Positions 41,793 through 50,843 of a stretch of DNA of 64,000 nt are shown piece after piece. Every line of letters begins with the position of its first letter. Position 1 is the stretch's first letter. The translations under genes and the position numbers were made by a program. This DNA comes from CAZZNY01 sp964655935 (GTDB taxonomy: Bacteria; Patescibacteriota; Gracilibacteria; BD1-5; UBA2023), in contig CAZZNY010000001.1 in the NCBI GenBank assembly GCA_964655935.1, positions 806,001 through 870,000 of the forward strand. Reading direction: 5' to 3'. Under the pieces are notes generated by a model. It was not told the DNA's origin and searched no databases. It saw nothing but the letters and a program-made list of their open reading frames with translations.

Positions 41793-42599
41793 ATGCGAGA
41801 TTTTTTTACTGGTCAGGAACTTACTTCTGTATGACGCCTAAGTAGAAGGTCATATATAATCGCAAATTTGAGAATTATTGGATGGAGTTTTGTGATTTTT
41901 TTAGCTCTTGGAATGATCTCATTTTTCATTGGATCGGTTGAAAATTTTTCTAGTTTTACTATAATTTTAAATATTCTTTCACCAATAGCGAGCCTGTATT
42001 TCGCAGTGTTAGGTATTTTTCTTTCGATTCGACGGCTTCATGATCTTAATAAGAGTGGTTGGTGGTATTTAGTCATGTTGGTTCCATTGGTGAATTTATT
42101 TTTTGGACTATATATGATATTTGCAAGAGGAGATGATGGTGATAATATATTCGGTGGAGACCCAAGGATAGTTATTTTGCCCAATGGCACTATAGCACCA
42201 ATAAAAAGTGACACTGGATTGATTATCGGAGTTATTGTTATGTTTTGCCTCTTAAGTATCATTCCTATTCTTGCCACGATAGCTTTTCTCTCTTTTCAGG
42301 GATATTCTGAAAATGCTCGTGATTCAAAACGAACTTCAGATATATATAATATTCAAACTAAACTTATGGCAGACTACGCAAATACCTGAAAACTACCTGA
42401 TACTCTTGATTCTTTCGATATGACAAACCTTCAAGATCCAAAAGCTGGTGAAACAAAGAGCGATGGATGTAAATTCTGATACACCTACGAACCAATAAAA
42501 AATTCAAAAAACGAGAACTGCGGATATAAAATTAGTGCTTGTATGGAAACAGAAGATAAACGTACAGTCGATTATCCATGTAGTCCAAATCAATTATAA
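41793..42599 (+). CDS. DUF805 domain fused to a pilin-like C-terminal domain
   Basis: 268 residues. The first half is a DUF805-type membrane domain: TGRLSRRSYI near the start, then LSIRRLHDLNKSGWWYLVMLVP, with about four TM helices. The second half reads like a type IV pilin or pseudopilin: a hydrophobic helix (LLSIIPILATIAFLSFQGY), ENARDSKRTSDIYNIQTKL (the 'ARD.KR..DI..IQ..L' pattern of CPR pilins), YANTGKLPDTLD, and a Cys-bearing C-terminal loop (GCKFGY, NCGYKISAC, PCSP). This fusion is unusual. It could be a membrane-tethered minor pilin; no type III prepilin cleavage site was found. Confidence 0.6.
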
Positions 42600-42602
42600 T
42601 CC

Positions 42603-42632
42603 CAAATCCCCACGAGAAAAAGTGGGGATTTA
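42603..42632 (+). terminator. Terminator of the DUF805-pilin gene
   Basis: AAATCCCCAC, 8-base loop, GTGGGGATTT, then ATTTTT. Confidence 0.75.
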
Positions 42633-42683
42633 TTTTTCCCATTATGATGAACTAATACTCATGACGGAATATATTTAATTGGC

Positions 42684-42711
42684 TTGCAATCAGGAATTAT
42701 TTTCATATAGT
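42684..42711 (+). promoter_or_regulatory. Promoter, copy 2 of a duplicated cassette
   Basis: TTGCAA (42684-42689), 16-base spacer identical to copy 1 except its last base, TATAGT (42706-42711). Serves the gene at 42741. Confidence 0.6.
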
Positions 42712-42740
42712 TTAAATTACTTATTTTTAATTTTCTTTTT

Positions 42741-43127
42741 ATGAATCCAGAGCTCGCTTCAGCTGCAGCCAATGGTGGCAGTGTTGGTCTCATTGGTCTT
42801 ATTATCAATCTTGTTATCTATCTTTTCTACGGATACTGTGTGTTTCTTCTTGCAAAAAAGATGAATATAGCAAATGCTTGGATGTCTTTCATCCCACTTC
42901 TTAATCTCTATCTTCTTGTGAAAATGGGTGGAAAACCAGGTTGGTGGTTAATTTTATTCTTCATTCCATTGGTAAATATTATATTCATTATCATGGTGCT
43001 TCATGAAATATCAAAAGCTCGTGGGCATGGAGTTGGAATGACACTCGGTCTTATTTTCCTAGGATTTATCTTCTTCCCGGTTCTTGCTTTCACTGGTCCG
43101 GATTATTCAGCTCAACCAGTTGTATAA
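42741..43127 (+). CDS. Small polytopic membrane protein
   Basis: 128 residues, four TM helices (LIGLIINLVIYLFYGYCVFLL, MSFIPLLNLYLLVKMGG, WLILFFIPLVNIIFIIMVL, LGLIFLGFIFFPVLAF). The 'P-L-L-N-L-Y' and 'G-K-P-G-W-W' motifs recur in signal-peptidase-associated and DUF5684-like membrane proteins. It shares a near-identical promoter with the preceding gene, implying co-regulation. No TGA. Confidence 0.5.
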   Translation: MNPELASAAANGGSVGLIGLIINLVIYLFYGYCVFLLAKKMNIANAWMSFIPLLNLYLLVKMGGKPGWWLILFFIPLVNIIFIIMVLHEISKARGHGVGMTLGLIFLGFIFFPVLAFTGPDYSAQPVV

Positions 43128-43137
43128 TTATTACTCC

Positions 43138-43171
43138 AAAAAAACTTCCGAATAATCATCGGAAGTTTTTT
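43138..43171 (+). terminator. Terminator
   Basis: AAAAACTTCCG, 9-base loop, CGGAAGTTTTTT. Confidence 0.75.
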
Positions 43172-43195
43172 CATATCATTAATACTATTCCATAT

Positions 43196-44194
43196 ATGAA
43201 AGAAAGATTTTGAGAAATTCTTGAATGAATTTTTACTAATATTTTTAAGCTCTATCGGAAATATTTCGTACACTGGACCATCACGAGATTATTGATTTTT
43301 CTTTTTACTTTCTGTTTCGTTCTCGTTTTCATACTCGTTCCTATGGCTATTTTTCTATTCAAATATATTTGAATAGAAAAAATACAAGAATATATTCAAT
43401 ATTTTCAGAAATACGCAGCAGATACTCAAACCGGTATTCAGACAACAAAAGCGGCTATGCCCATATTTCCTAGCTTATCTCTCGGAGTTATTGTTTCCAG
43501 TATTATTCTCGGAATATCTTCTTTTATATGTGCCGTATTATGAATCTGATACGCTAACTCTATCCTAGTTCCGAAAGCATATATGGGATATATAAAGAAC
43601 GAACCCCTTGGTTATGGAAATAATCTCTATTTTTCTTGGAGTCATATAAAAAAATATTTAAGTCTTTCATTTTGCCAATTTGGAATATATATCTGACTAT
43701 TTCTAGGATATTTTCTACTTGTTATGATGGTTACTCTTATATTAGGTCTTATATCTTGAAAAAGTGTCAGCATTTCTGGCGCTCAATCATTTGTTTGAAT
43801 TATTTCGAGCGTTTCTGTTGTACTCATGTTTTTCCTTATGTTCGTCATGTTTTACATCAGTATTCGGCTCTCGTTTTCAAATTTTATTCTCGCGACTTCA
43901 GACAATGCCGATCTTTCTGCTTTTGAATATATAAAACAAAGCTGGAAAATGACGAAGAATAGAGCTGGTTGGATTTTTCTTATAGGACTTATTTCCGGTA
44001 TTGCGATATCTATCGGAAGCGGAATGATCTCAGGGATATTAGAATATATTCCTTATATCGGATATATTCTCAGCTATCTCGCAACTGGGTATGTTACATC
44101 CATGGTGTATGTTTCCCTATTTTGTTCTGTAAAGGAATTAGACGTACCGATAGATCCTGTTTCTCAAACCGTACAATTAGATACTATTAGTTAA
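43196..44194 (+). CDS. Six-TM membrane protein
   Basis: 332 residues. A short amphipathic start (MKERFGEILEGIFTNIFKLY) is followed by about six TM helices. A conserved-looking cytoplasmic segment lies before the last two (NADLSAFEYIKQSWKMTKNRAGWIFLIGLI), as in DUF975/GlpQ-membrane-domain proteins. Many TGA-Gly codons. Function unknown. Confidence 0.5.
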
Positions 44195-44204
44195 GTCTAA
44201 ATTA

Positions 44205-44240
44205 TAAAAAACAGCTAGAAATTATCTCGGCTGTTTTTTT
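44205..44240 (+). terminator. Terminator
   Basis: AAAAAACAGC, loop, GCTGTTTTTTT. Confidence 0.75.
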
Positions 44241-44252
44241 ATTTTCAAAATT

Positions 44253-44279
44253 TTGACAACCAATAAAAACACATACAAT
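44253..44279 (+). promoter_or_regulatory. Promoter of lemA
   Basis: TTGACA (44253-44258), 15-base spacer, TACAAT (44274-44279). Confidence 0.5.
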
Positions 44280-44309
44280 AAGCCTTGTTTTAATTTTAAT
44301 GTTTCTCAT

Positions 44310-44906
44310 ATGAAAAAATTTCTTATAGTCATTCTTGTTCTCGTATTGCTTCTTGGTGGCTATACTTGGAGTCAATACAATACTATTATCGGTACACAGG
44401 AACTCGTTGTCTCACAGGAATCTCAGGTAAAAAATATGTTCGAACGACGTCTCGATCTCATCCCGAATATGGCAAAAACCGTAAAAGGTTATGCTGATCA
44501 CGAAAAAGGTACTTTTACCGGAGTAGCAAAACTTCGATCAAGTTCACAAGAACTTGAAACACTTAATAAGCTGATCGAACAAGGAAAAGTTACTTCTGTC
44601 GAGGTATCAAATCAAGTTAGTAGTCTTATCTCTGGACTTAAAGTTACTATGGAAGCTTATCCACAACTCAAAGCAGATACACAGTTTTCCGCTCTCCTCG
44701 TAGAGCTCGAAGGATCTGAGAATCGTATTCGAGTAGAAATAAAAAATTATAATGATAAAGTGGCTGAATTTAACACTCTTTTACTTCGATTCCCTGGAAA
44801 TATCATCGCTTCTTGGTTTCATTTTGCTCCAAAAGAGCGAATCAATCCACCCGCAGACAAAGAGATAAAAAAAGTTCCTGATGTTTCGGATGTATTTGGT
44901 AAATAA
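44310..44906 (+). CDS. lemA: LemA family protein
   Basis: 198 residues. One N-terminal TM helix (FLIVILVLVLLLGGYTW) is followed by the helical LemA core: YNTIIGTQELV, VKNMFERRLDLIPNMAKTVKGYADHEKGTF, RLDLIPN being diagnostic, and NYNDKVAEFNTLLLRFPGNIIASWF. Such proteins sit in the membrane with the helical bundle outside. Their role is not settled, but they often neighbour TPM-domain genes, as here. No TGA. Start chosen at MKKFLIVILV. Confidence 0.9.
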   Translation: MKKFLIVILVLVLLLGGYTWSQYNTIIGTQELVVSQESQVKNMFERRLDLIPNMAKTVKGYADHEKGTFTGVAKLRSSSQELETLNKLIEQGKVTSVEVSNQVSSLISGLKVTMEAYPQLKADTQFSALLVELEGSENRIRVEIKNYNDKVAEFNTLLLRFPGNIIASWFHFAPKERINPPADKEIKKVPDVSDVFGK

Positions 44907-44918
44907 TTCATTTCTATT

Positions 44919-45887
44919 ATGAAAATAAGGCTCTGATTGCTATTGCTGAGTGTTTTTACTGTGTGTTCGTTTTTCCAGGCATCTGCGCAGTGAGTCGACC
45001 CGATGAATCTTCCAAAGATGACTCAATTTGTTGAGGATTTTTCAAATGTATTAAAACCAGAGGAGCTCGCAACTCTCAGAAAAATTTGAGAAGATTTTGA
45101 AAAATCAACCACGAATCAAGTTACTGTTGTGCTGTTTCCGAATAGAAATAGCCAAGAATTAATCGATATCTGAGTGAAATATTTTAACGAAAATGGAATC
45201 GGTCAAAAATGAAAAGATAATGGTGTTTTGTTGCTTATCGCGACGGAAGAAAAAAAGATCCGAATCATCACGGGTTATGGAATGGAATGAAAGATTCCTG
45301 ATATTCTCGCGAGCGATATTATAGAGAAAGATATTCGACCTAAGGTGAATGCGGGAGACTTTTATAGTGCAGTAAACGCCTACTATGAGCGCGTTTGACA
45401 GTCGATAGATAATCCGATTATAGCCAAGACATTGACTCAAACGAATACTTCCAAAACAACTTTACCACAAGAAAACCCACCAATTGGCATTTTTATGCTT
45501 GGTTTTTTCCATCTTATCTTTCTTCTGATTATTTGGAAAAATATAATGGTTTTTCGAATGGCAAAATTACCAAACAATATATTTGTTAAAGCGGCGAGTA
45601 TCGTATGAGTTATTATTCAAACAGGTTTTTTCATGATTTTCTATCTCGTAACGCTTGCTGGATTTGCGGGCATGACGACTGGTTTGGTGGCATGGATATC
45701 GTTTTTTCTTTTGACGTCGTCTTTCTGGTTACCAGCAAATAGTGTACATGGTTTTTTCTTAACTCACCCATGAGTACATAATTTTTTTAATGGGCTTTGA
45801 CGTGGTTCTGGATGATGAGGCTGAGGTGGCTGAGGTGGTTTTTCTGGAGGTGGAGGGAGCTCTGGATGAGGTGGTGCTGGAGATTAA
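44919..45887 (+). CDS. TPM-domain (YgcG-like) membrane protein with Gly-rich tail
   Basis: 322 residues. Signal peptide (to about SAQG), TPM domain (about 25-150; VEDFSNVLKPEELATLRKI, TNQVTVVLFPN, NGIGQKGKDNGVLLLIATEEKKIRIITGYGMEG), two or three TM helices (about 185-265), then a Gly-rich tail RGSGGGG...FSGGGGSSGGGGAGD. The tail is typical of the family. Here at least seven glycines after residue 284 are TGA, including tandem TGA TGA. 12 bases after lemA, so an operon. Confidence 0.85.
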
Positions 45888-45940
45888 TAATAAACTTTAC
45901 TTTCCTATTTTTTCCATATAATACCCACGACTTATAAAGA

Positions 45941-45971
45941 AAATAACCGAGGACTTATCTCGGTTGTTTTT
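45941..45971 (+). terminator. Terminator of the lemA-TPM operon
   Basis: AAATAACCGAG, loop GACTTAT, CTCGGTTGTTTTT. Confidence 0.75.
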
Positions 45972-46079
45972 GACTTATTGCCTTCAGTTCGCCACAATTC
46001 TGCCCTTCTAGCTGGCCTAATTGGATGCCCAAATATCCTTTCTAAGTTTTCTAAATTTCTAAGTTCTAATTTCTTTTTT

Positions 46080-47882
46080 ATGGGTTACAGGAATATCGCT
46101 ATCATCGCTCACGTAGATCACGGAAAAACCACTCTCGTAGATGCACTTTTAAAACAATCTGGAACTTTTCGTGAAAACGAACAAGTCGGAACTTGTGTAA
46201 TGGATAGTAACGACCAAGAAAAAGAACGAGGAATTACCATCTATGCAAAAAACACTGCCGTCAGTTATAAAGGTCACAAAATCAATATCGTTGACACCCC
46301 AGGACATGCTGACTTCGGTTCTGAAGTTGAACGAGTTCTCCGAATGGTTGATTCAGTTTGTCTCGTTGTCGATGCTTACGAAGGTCCGATGCCACAGACA
46401 AAATTCGTTACAAAAAAAGCGCTTGAACTCGGTCTCAAACCGATAATTGTTATTAATAAAATCGACAAACCAACTGCTCGACCTACTGAGGTAGTTGATA
46501 TGATTTTTGATCTTTTTGTTCAGCTCGGAGCTTCTGATGAACAACTTGATTTTACTGTAGTTTATGCTATCGCACGAGAAGGAATCGCGATCAGAAATCT
46601 TGACGATCCACGTGAAGATATTCACCCGATGTTCGATGCGATTCTTGAGACAGTCGCTGAAGCTGAAAATGATATTACTCGACCTTTCCGAATGCAGATC
46701 GCAAATCTCGCCTATGATAATTATCTTGGACGAATGGGTATCGGACGAGTCTATGAAGGAACCGCAAAAGTCGGACAACAAGTTACCGTTATCGGAAACG
46801 ATGGGGTACGACGAAATGGAAAAATCTCAAAAATTATGACGAGTCTCGGACTCAAGAAAATAGAAGTTCCTGAAGCAGAAGCTGGAGATATCGTAACGAT
46901 CGCAGGTATCCCAGATATCTTCGTTGGTGAGACTATCTCTTCTATCGCTGCAGCAGAACCAATGCCACCGATTCATATCGATGAACCGACACTTCGAATG
47001 GAGTTTCTCGTTAATGATTCACCATTTGCTGGTAAAGAAGGTAAACTCGTTACTTCACGAAATATTCGAGAACGACTCGAGAAAGAACTCGAGATGAACG
47101 TAGGACTCAAAATTGATTTTGATGCTATCGATAATGGATATCTCGTCTCTGGACGTGGAGAACTCCATCTTTCCGTTCTTATCGAGACGATGCGACGAGA
47201 AGGATTCGAGCTCCAAGTCGGTGCTCCTCAGGTTATCCTCCACGAAGGTACAAACGGTGAAAAACTTGAACCAATCGAAGGTGTCGTAGTTCTTGCCCCA
47301 GAATCATGTTCTGGTGTAATTATCGAAATGCTCGGAAAACGAAAAGGAATCATGAAAGATATGAAAACTCAAAACGGTGTCACTTCTATGGAATTCGATG
47401 TTCCGACTCGTGGACTTCTTGGTTTCCGATCGATGTTCATTATCGAGACAAAAGGTGAAGGAATCATGTATTCATCATTCTCTCATTACGAAGAATACAA
47501 AGGTGCGATCGAAAAACGAGATGTCGGATCTATGATCTCAGGATTTGCCGGAACCACTATGGCTTACTCTCTCTGGAAACTCGAAGAACGAGGTCCTATG
47601 CTCGTAGAGCCTGCGACGAATGTCTATGAAGGAATGATCGTCGGAGAACACTTGAAAGGTGGTGATCTCGTCGTAAATCCAAACAAGAACAAACAGCTCA
47701 CTAATATGCGAGCGAGCGGTGCGGATGAAGCGATTCGTCTTACTCCGATCCGAAAAATGACTCTCGAAGACGCTCTTGATTATATCAAGGATGATGAGTA
47801 CGTGGAAGTTACTCCACAGTCCATCCGACTCCGAAAGAAATATCTTACTGAGAACGAACGAAAAAAATACGGAAATAAATAA
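46080..47882 (+). CDS. typA: TypA/BipA ribosome-associated GTPase
   Basis: 600 residues. MGYRNIAIIAHVDHGKTTLVDALL (P-loop), MDSNDQEKERGITIYAKNTAV (switch I), DTPGHADFGSEVERVLRMVDS, VINKIDKPTARP. EF-G-like domains follow, and the BipA-specific C-terminus (PTRGLLGFRSMF, NKNKQLTNMRASGADEAIRLTPI). Acts in ribosome assembly and stress adaptation. No TGA in the whole gene. An in-frame extension to 45978 lacks homology; the ATG at 46080 fits the family. Confidence 0.95.
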   Translation: MGYRNIAIIAHVDHGKTTLVDALLKQSGTFRENEQVGTCVMDSNDQEKERGITIYAKNTAVSYKGHKINIVDTPGHADFGSEVERVLRMVDSVCLVVDAYEGPMPQTKFVTKKALELGLKPIIVINKIDKPTARPTEVVDMIFDLFVQLGASDEQLDFTVVYAIAREGIAIRNLDDPREDIHPMFDAILETVAEAENDITRPFRMQIANLAYDNYLGRMGIGRVYEGTAKVGQQVTVIGNDGVRRNGKISKIMTSLGLKKIEVPEAEAGDIVTIAGIPDIFVGETISSIAAAEPMPPIHIDEPTLRMEFLVNDSPFAGKEGKLVTSRNIRERLEKELEMNVGLKIDFDAIDNGYLVSGRGELHLSVLIETMRREGFELQVGAPQVILHEGTNGEKLEPIEGVVVLAPESCSGVIIEMLGKRKGIMKDMKTQNGVTSMEFDVPTRGLLGFRSMFIIETKGEGIMYSSFSHYEEYKGAIEKRDVGSMISGFAGTTMAYSLWKLEERGPMLVEPATNVYEGMIVGEHLKGGDLVVNPNKNKQLTNMRASGADEAIRLTPIRKMTLEDALDYIKDDEYVEVTPQSIRLRKKYLTENERKKYGNK

Positions 47883-47884
47883 TC

Positions 47885-47921
47885 GAAAAACCCCAGGATT
47901 CTAAGAATCCTGGGGTTTTTC
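47885..47921 (+). terminator. Strong terminator of typA
   Basis: AAAAACCCCAGGATTC and GAATCCTGGGGTTTTT around TAA. Confidence 0.9.
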
Positions 47922-47958
47922 TTTGTCCCGTCATTGGGGGAGGTACGAAGCAATCTTT

Positions 47959-48047
47959 GTCATCCTGAGTGAAACGAAGGATCCCTTATACTCAAGGATT
48001 TTGCCAAACTCATCTATAAGGGATTCTCACGCTCCGCTCAGAATGAC
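47959..48047. repeat. GTCATTCTGAG-type dispersed element, copy 1
   Basis: Starts GTCATCCTGAGTG, ends CTCAGAATGAC, with CCCTTATACTCAAG and CTATAAGGGATTC inside forming an inner inverted repeat. Related copies at 50700-50800, 52577-52676, 54460-54595 and 57144-57281. Confidence 0.8.
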
Positions 48048-48058
48048 AGTACTCAATT

Positions 48059-48826
48059 TTAATCAACTTTTAGGTGTTCCAGAATAAAATGGAGTGAATG
48101 AGCAAGTTCTTCACTATCAAATTTGATTCCAAACGGAATATCTTTGAATATAATGAAATATACAACTTTCCCGACGATGAAAATCTGAATCGAGGAATTC
48201 GAAGCTGGGAGATTCTCGAGTTCTGCTATGTTACTGGTTTTTCCGATTGATTCCATAATCCATAATCCATTTCCGAGAAATGTCTCGATATGGATATTTT
48301 TTTGCTGCATTTTTTTAAAAAAATCTTCTGCATAGGTTTTTACGATACTCGTACCTCACGCTTGTGACATAATCGTATTTGACGCGAACATTTTTATCGA
48401 AATATATCACTGAGCAATAACAGCATCATAAATATCCGCATACAGATGAGCAATTCATTCCATTCCATCACGAATGTTTATTTTTGGTAATTTCGAAGAA
48501 TATCGGGTATTATACTGAAGTAATTCAGCTTCGACCGCATGAAATTCATCTTCCATTTTCTTAAATCGTTGTCATTCTGATTGAAGGTATTTTTTTAAGA
48601 CCGAGATGTCAGGGATGAAGAAGTTCTTTATCCCATTCTTCTCAGTTACAGAAACAAGATCTTTACTCGCAAACTCAAGCAAAGCCTTATAGACATAGGT
48701 TCGTTCAAATCCGACATACTTCGCGACGACGGAAGCTGGCTGAGCTCCAAGCTTATAAAGAGCCAGGTAGATATCACCTTCTCGTTTTGAATATCAGAGA
48801 TCTGTTAGATAATCGTGTAATTTCAT
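48059..48826 (-). CDS. TrmB-family transcriptional regulator
   Basis: 255 residues. The N-terminus is a TrmB-type winged helix: MKLHDYLTDLGYSKREGDIYLALYKLGAQPASVVAKYVGFERTYVYKAL (the hallmark 'L..LGLs..Ea.vYlaLl..G..ta..ia...gi.r..vY..L'). A charged helix follows (about 85-110), then an effector-binding domain (ASNTIMSQAGGTSIVKTYAEDFFKKM). TrmB proteins usually sense sugars or metabolites. It is divergent from the Cys-rich gene cluster; the shared 131-base region holds a palindrome overlapping both -35 boxes, suggesting it controls itself and the cluster (inference). TGA-Gly codons throughout. Confidence 0.8.
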
Positions 48827-48862
48827 ATTGTTGTGAAAAAATCATCACAGGTAATTTTGGCT

Positions 48863-48927
48863 ATTATATCAAACAGATTTACTTTTGCAAATTTTGTTAC
48901 TTGCAAAAGTGTGAAAAAAAGTATAAA
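48863..48927. promoter_or_regulatory. Divergent promoters with palindromic operator
   Basis: ACTTTTGCAA (48881-48890) and TTGCAAAAGT (48901-48910) are perfect 10-bp arms, 20 bp centre to centre. Toward the minus strand: -35 TTTGCA (48886-48891), 17-base spacer, -10 TATAAT (48863-48868). Toward the plus strand: -35 TTGCAA (48901-48906), 15-base spacer, TATAAA (48922-48927). Confidence 0.6.
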
Positions 48928-48957
48928 TACTCTATCTTATAAATAAGAAAAAATATT

Positions 48958-50673
48958 ATGTCAACAATTCCATCTAGCGAGATGCTGACTGAAACAAAGA
49001 TATGTTGTCAATGTCAGAAGAGTTTTCCAATCACCGACAAAGATCTCGAATTCTACGACAAAGTTTCTCCAGTTTTTAATTGACAGAAATTCCCAATTCC
49101 CACTCCGACGCTTTGTCCGGATTGTCGACAGCAAAGACGTCTTGCTTGGAGAAATGAACGAAAACTATACAAACGAAACTGTGATGCGACTGGGAAAGAG
49201 ATTATTTCCATTTATTCTCCTGATAAGAATCTAAAAGTGTATCATCAAGATGAATGGTGGAGTGACAAATGGGACGCTCTGGGCTACGGAAAAGATTTTA
49301 ATTTTTCAGAAAGTTTTTATTCTCAATTCCAAACCTTACTCTCTGTTGTGCCAAATTATTCACTCATAAGTAGGAATAGTGAAAATTCAGAATATACCAA
49401 CATATCCGCCTTCAACAAGAATTCTTATCTTCTGATAGAAAGCTCAAACAATGAAAATTGTTTATTTTGATATTGGCTTCAAAATTCTAAAAACATAGTC
49501 GATAGTTCTTTCCTTACAAATTGTGATAATTGTTATAAATCCATAGATCTCGTGAATTGTTTTCAATGTGAAAACTGTATGAATTGTTCTTCCTGTTCAA
49601 ATTCGATTTATTTGATCGATTGTGTCGGATGTCAAGATTGTATTGGCTGCGTAGGGATAAATAATAAGCAATTCTATTTTCTCAATAAAATGATCGGAAA
49701 AGATGCTTTTGAAAAACTTTCAAACGATCTTAAAACAAATCCTGCACTAAGAAAAGAAACTGAAAAAAACATAAAAGAACTCTTAGTAAATACGCCGAAA
49801 ATGGTCTATCACGGTGGGAAAAATCAAAATTCTACTGGTGACTATCTTATAAATACAAAAAATTGTTCATCATGTTTTGAACTTAATGATGCCTGGGACT
49901 GTAAAAATTCCGTTCACGTACTTACTAACTCGCACTCTTGTGTTGATGTGGACACTGTAGGACTCAATGCTTCTTATGTCTATGAAAGCATAAACACTGC
50001 TATTGATGTATTCAAGAATAGCTTTTGTATTCGTTGTTGGACTGGTTCAGATCTACTATATTCTTTCAATCTTGATTTCTGTAAAAATTGTTTCGGCTGC
50101 ATCGGTCTCAGAAATAAACAATACTGCATTCTGAACAAACAATACACAAAAGAGGAATACGAAACTCTCGTTCCAAAAATTATCGAAAAAATGATTGCTG
50201 ATGGAGAATGGTGAGAATTCTTTCCTGCAAGTTTAAGTCCATTTGGTTACAATGAAACAGTGGCTTCAGAATATTTTCCTCTAGAGAAAGAAGAAGCATT
50301 GAAACTTAGCTTTAACTGGTCAGACTACGAAACTCCATTTCCAAAAGTAGAAAAGATTATTCCTGCTTCTAAACTTCCTGATGACATCTCGAAGATTCCA
50401 GATGATATTCTTAATTGGGCAATCGAATGCGAAGTCTCGAACAAGCCTTTTAGAATCATAAAACAAGAATTAGAATTCTACAGAAAACATAATCTTCCTA
50501 TACCAAGAAGACATCCAGATCAACGGCACAAAGACAGAATGGAGCTCAGAAATCCAAGAAAACTCTTTGAAAGAACTTGTGACAAATGTCAGAAAGATAT
50601 TCTTACCACATATGCTCCAGAAAGAACTGAGATTGTGTATTGTGAGAGTTGTTATAACAACACGGTTACATAG
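48958..50673 (+). CDS. Cysteine-rich dual zinc-ribbon protein, copy 1
   Basis: 571 residues, family not recognised. The N-terminal metal site is C16-x2-C19 and C53-P-D-C56 (TLCPDCRQQRR). A conserved block follows (KLYKRNCDATGKEIISIYSPDK). The centre (about 185-240) is a dense ladder of Cys pairs (NCFQCENCMNCSSCSNS, DCVGCQDCIGCVGI). Then comes CFGCIGLRNKQYCILNKQY, then a roughly 180-residue C-terminal half almost identical in all three copies. This ends with a second zinc ribbon, C541-x2-C544 and C562-x2-C565. No signal peptide or TM. The last codons (GTT ACA TAG) belong to an 8-bp tandem repeat. Metal binding is likely; the actual job is unknown. Confidence 0.8.
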
Positions 50674-50697
50674 TTACAAGGTTACAAAGTTACAAAG
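50665..50697. repeat. GTTACAAR tandem array overlapping the stop codon
   Basis: GTTACATA GTTACAAG GTTACAAA GTTACAAA. The first unit supplies the final Val-Thr-stop of the gene before it. Confidence 0.85.
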
Positions 50698-50699
50698 CT

Positions 50700-50800
50700 G
50701 TCATTCTGAAGAGTGAGGCACGAACGACGTGAGAATCCCTTGTACTCAAGTATGTTATTAAACTCATCTATAAGGGATTCTTCGCTCCGCTCAGAATGAC
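50700..50800. repeat. GTCATTCTGAG-type dispersed element, copy 2
   Basis: Begins GTCATTCTGAAGAG, ends CTTCGCTCCGCTCAGAATGAC; inner arms CCCTTGTACTCAAG / CTATAAGGG. Lies between Cys-rich copies 1 and 2. Confidence 0.85.
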
Positions 50801-50843
50801 AAATTCTCTTAATTCTTCCTTCTTAATTCTTAATTCTCCAGAG

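Noticed and set aside
45978..46079. Extended start of typA
   Set aside because: The extra 34 residues precede the universal IAIIAHVDHGKTT start and look like a translated leader.
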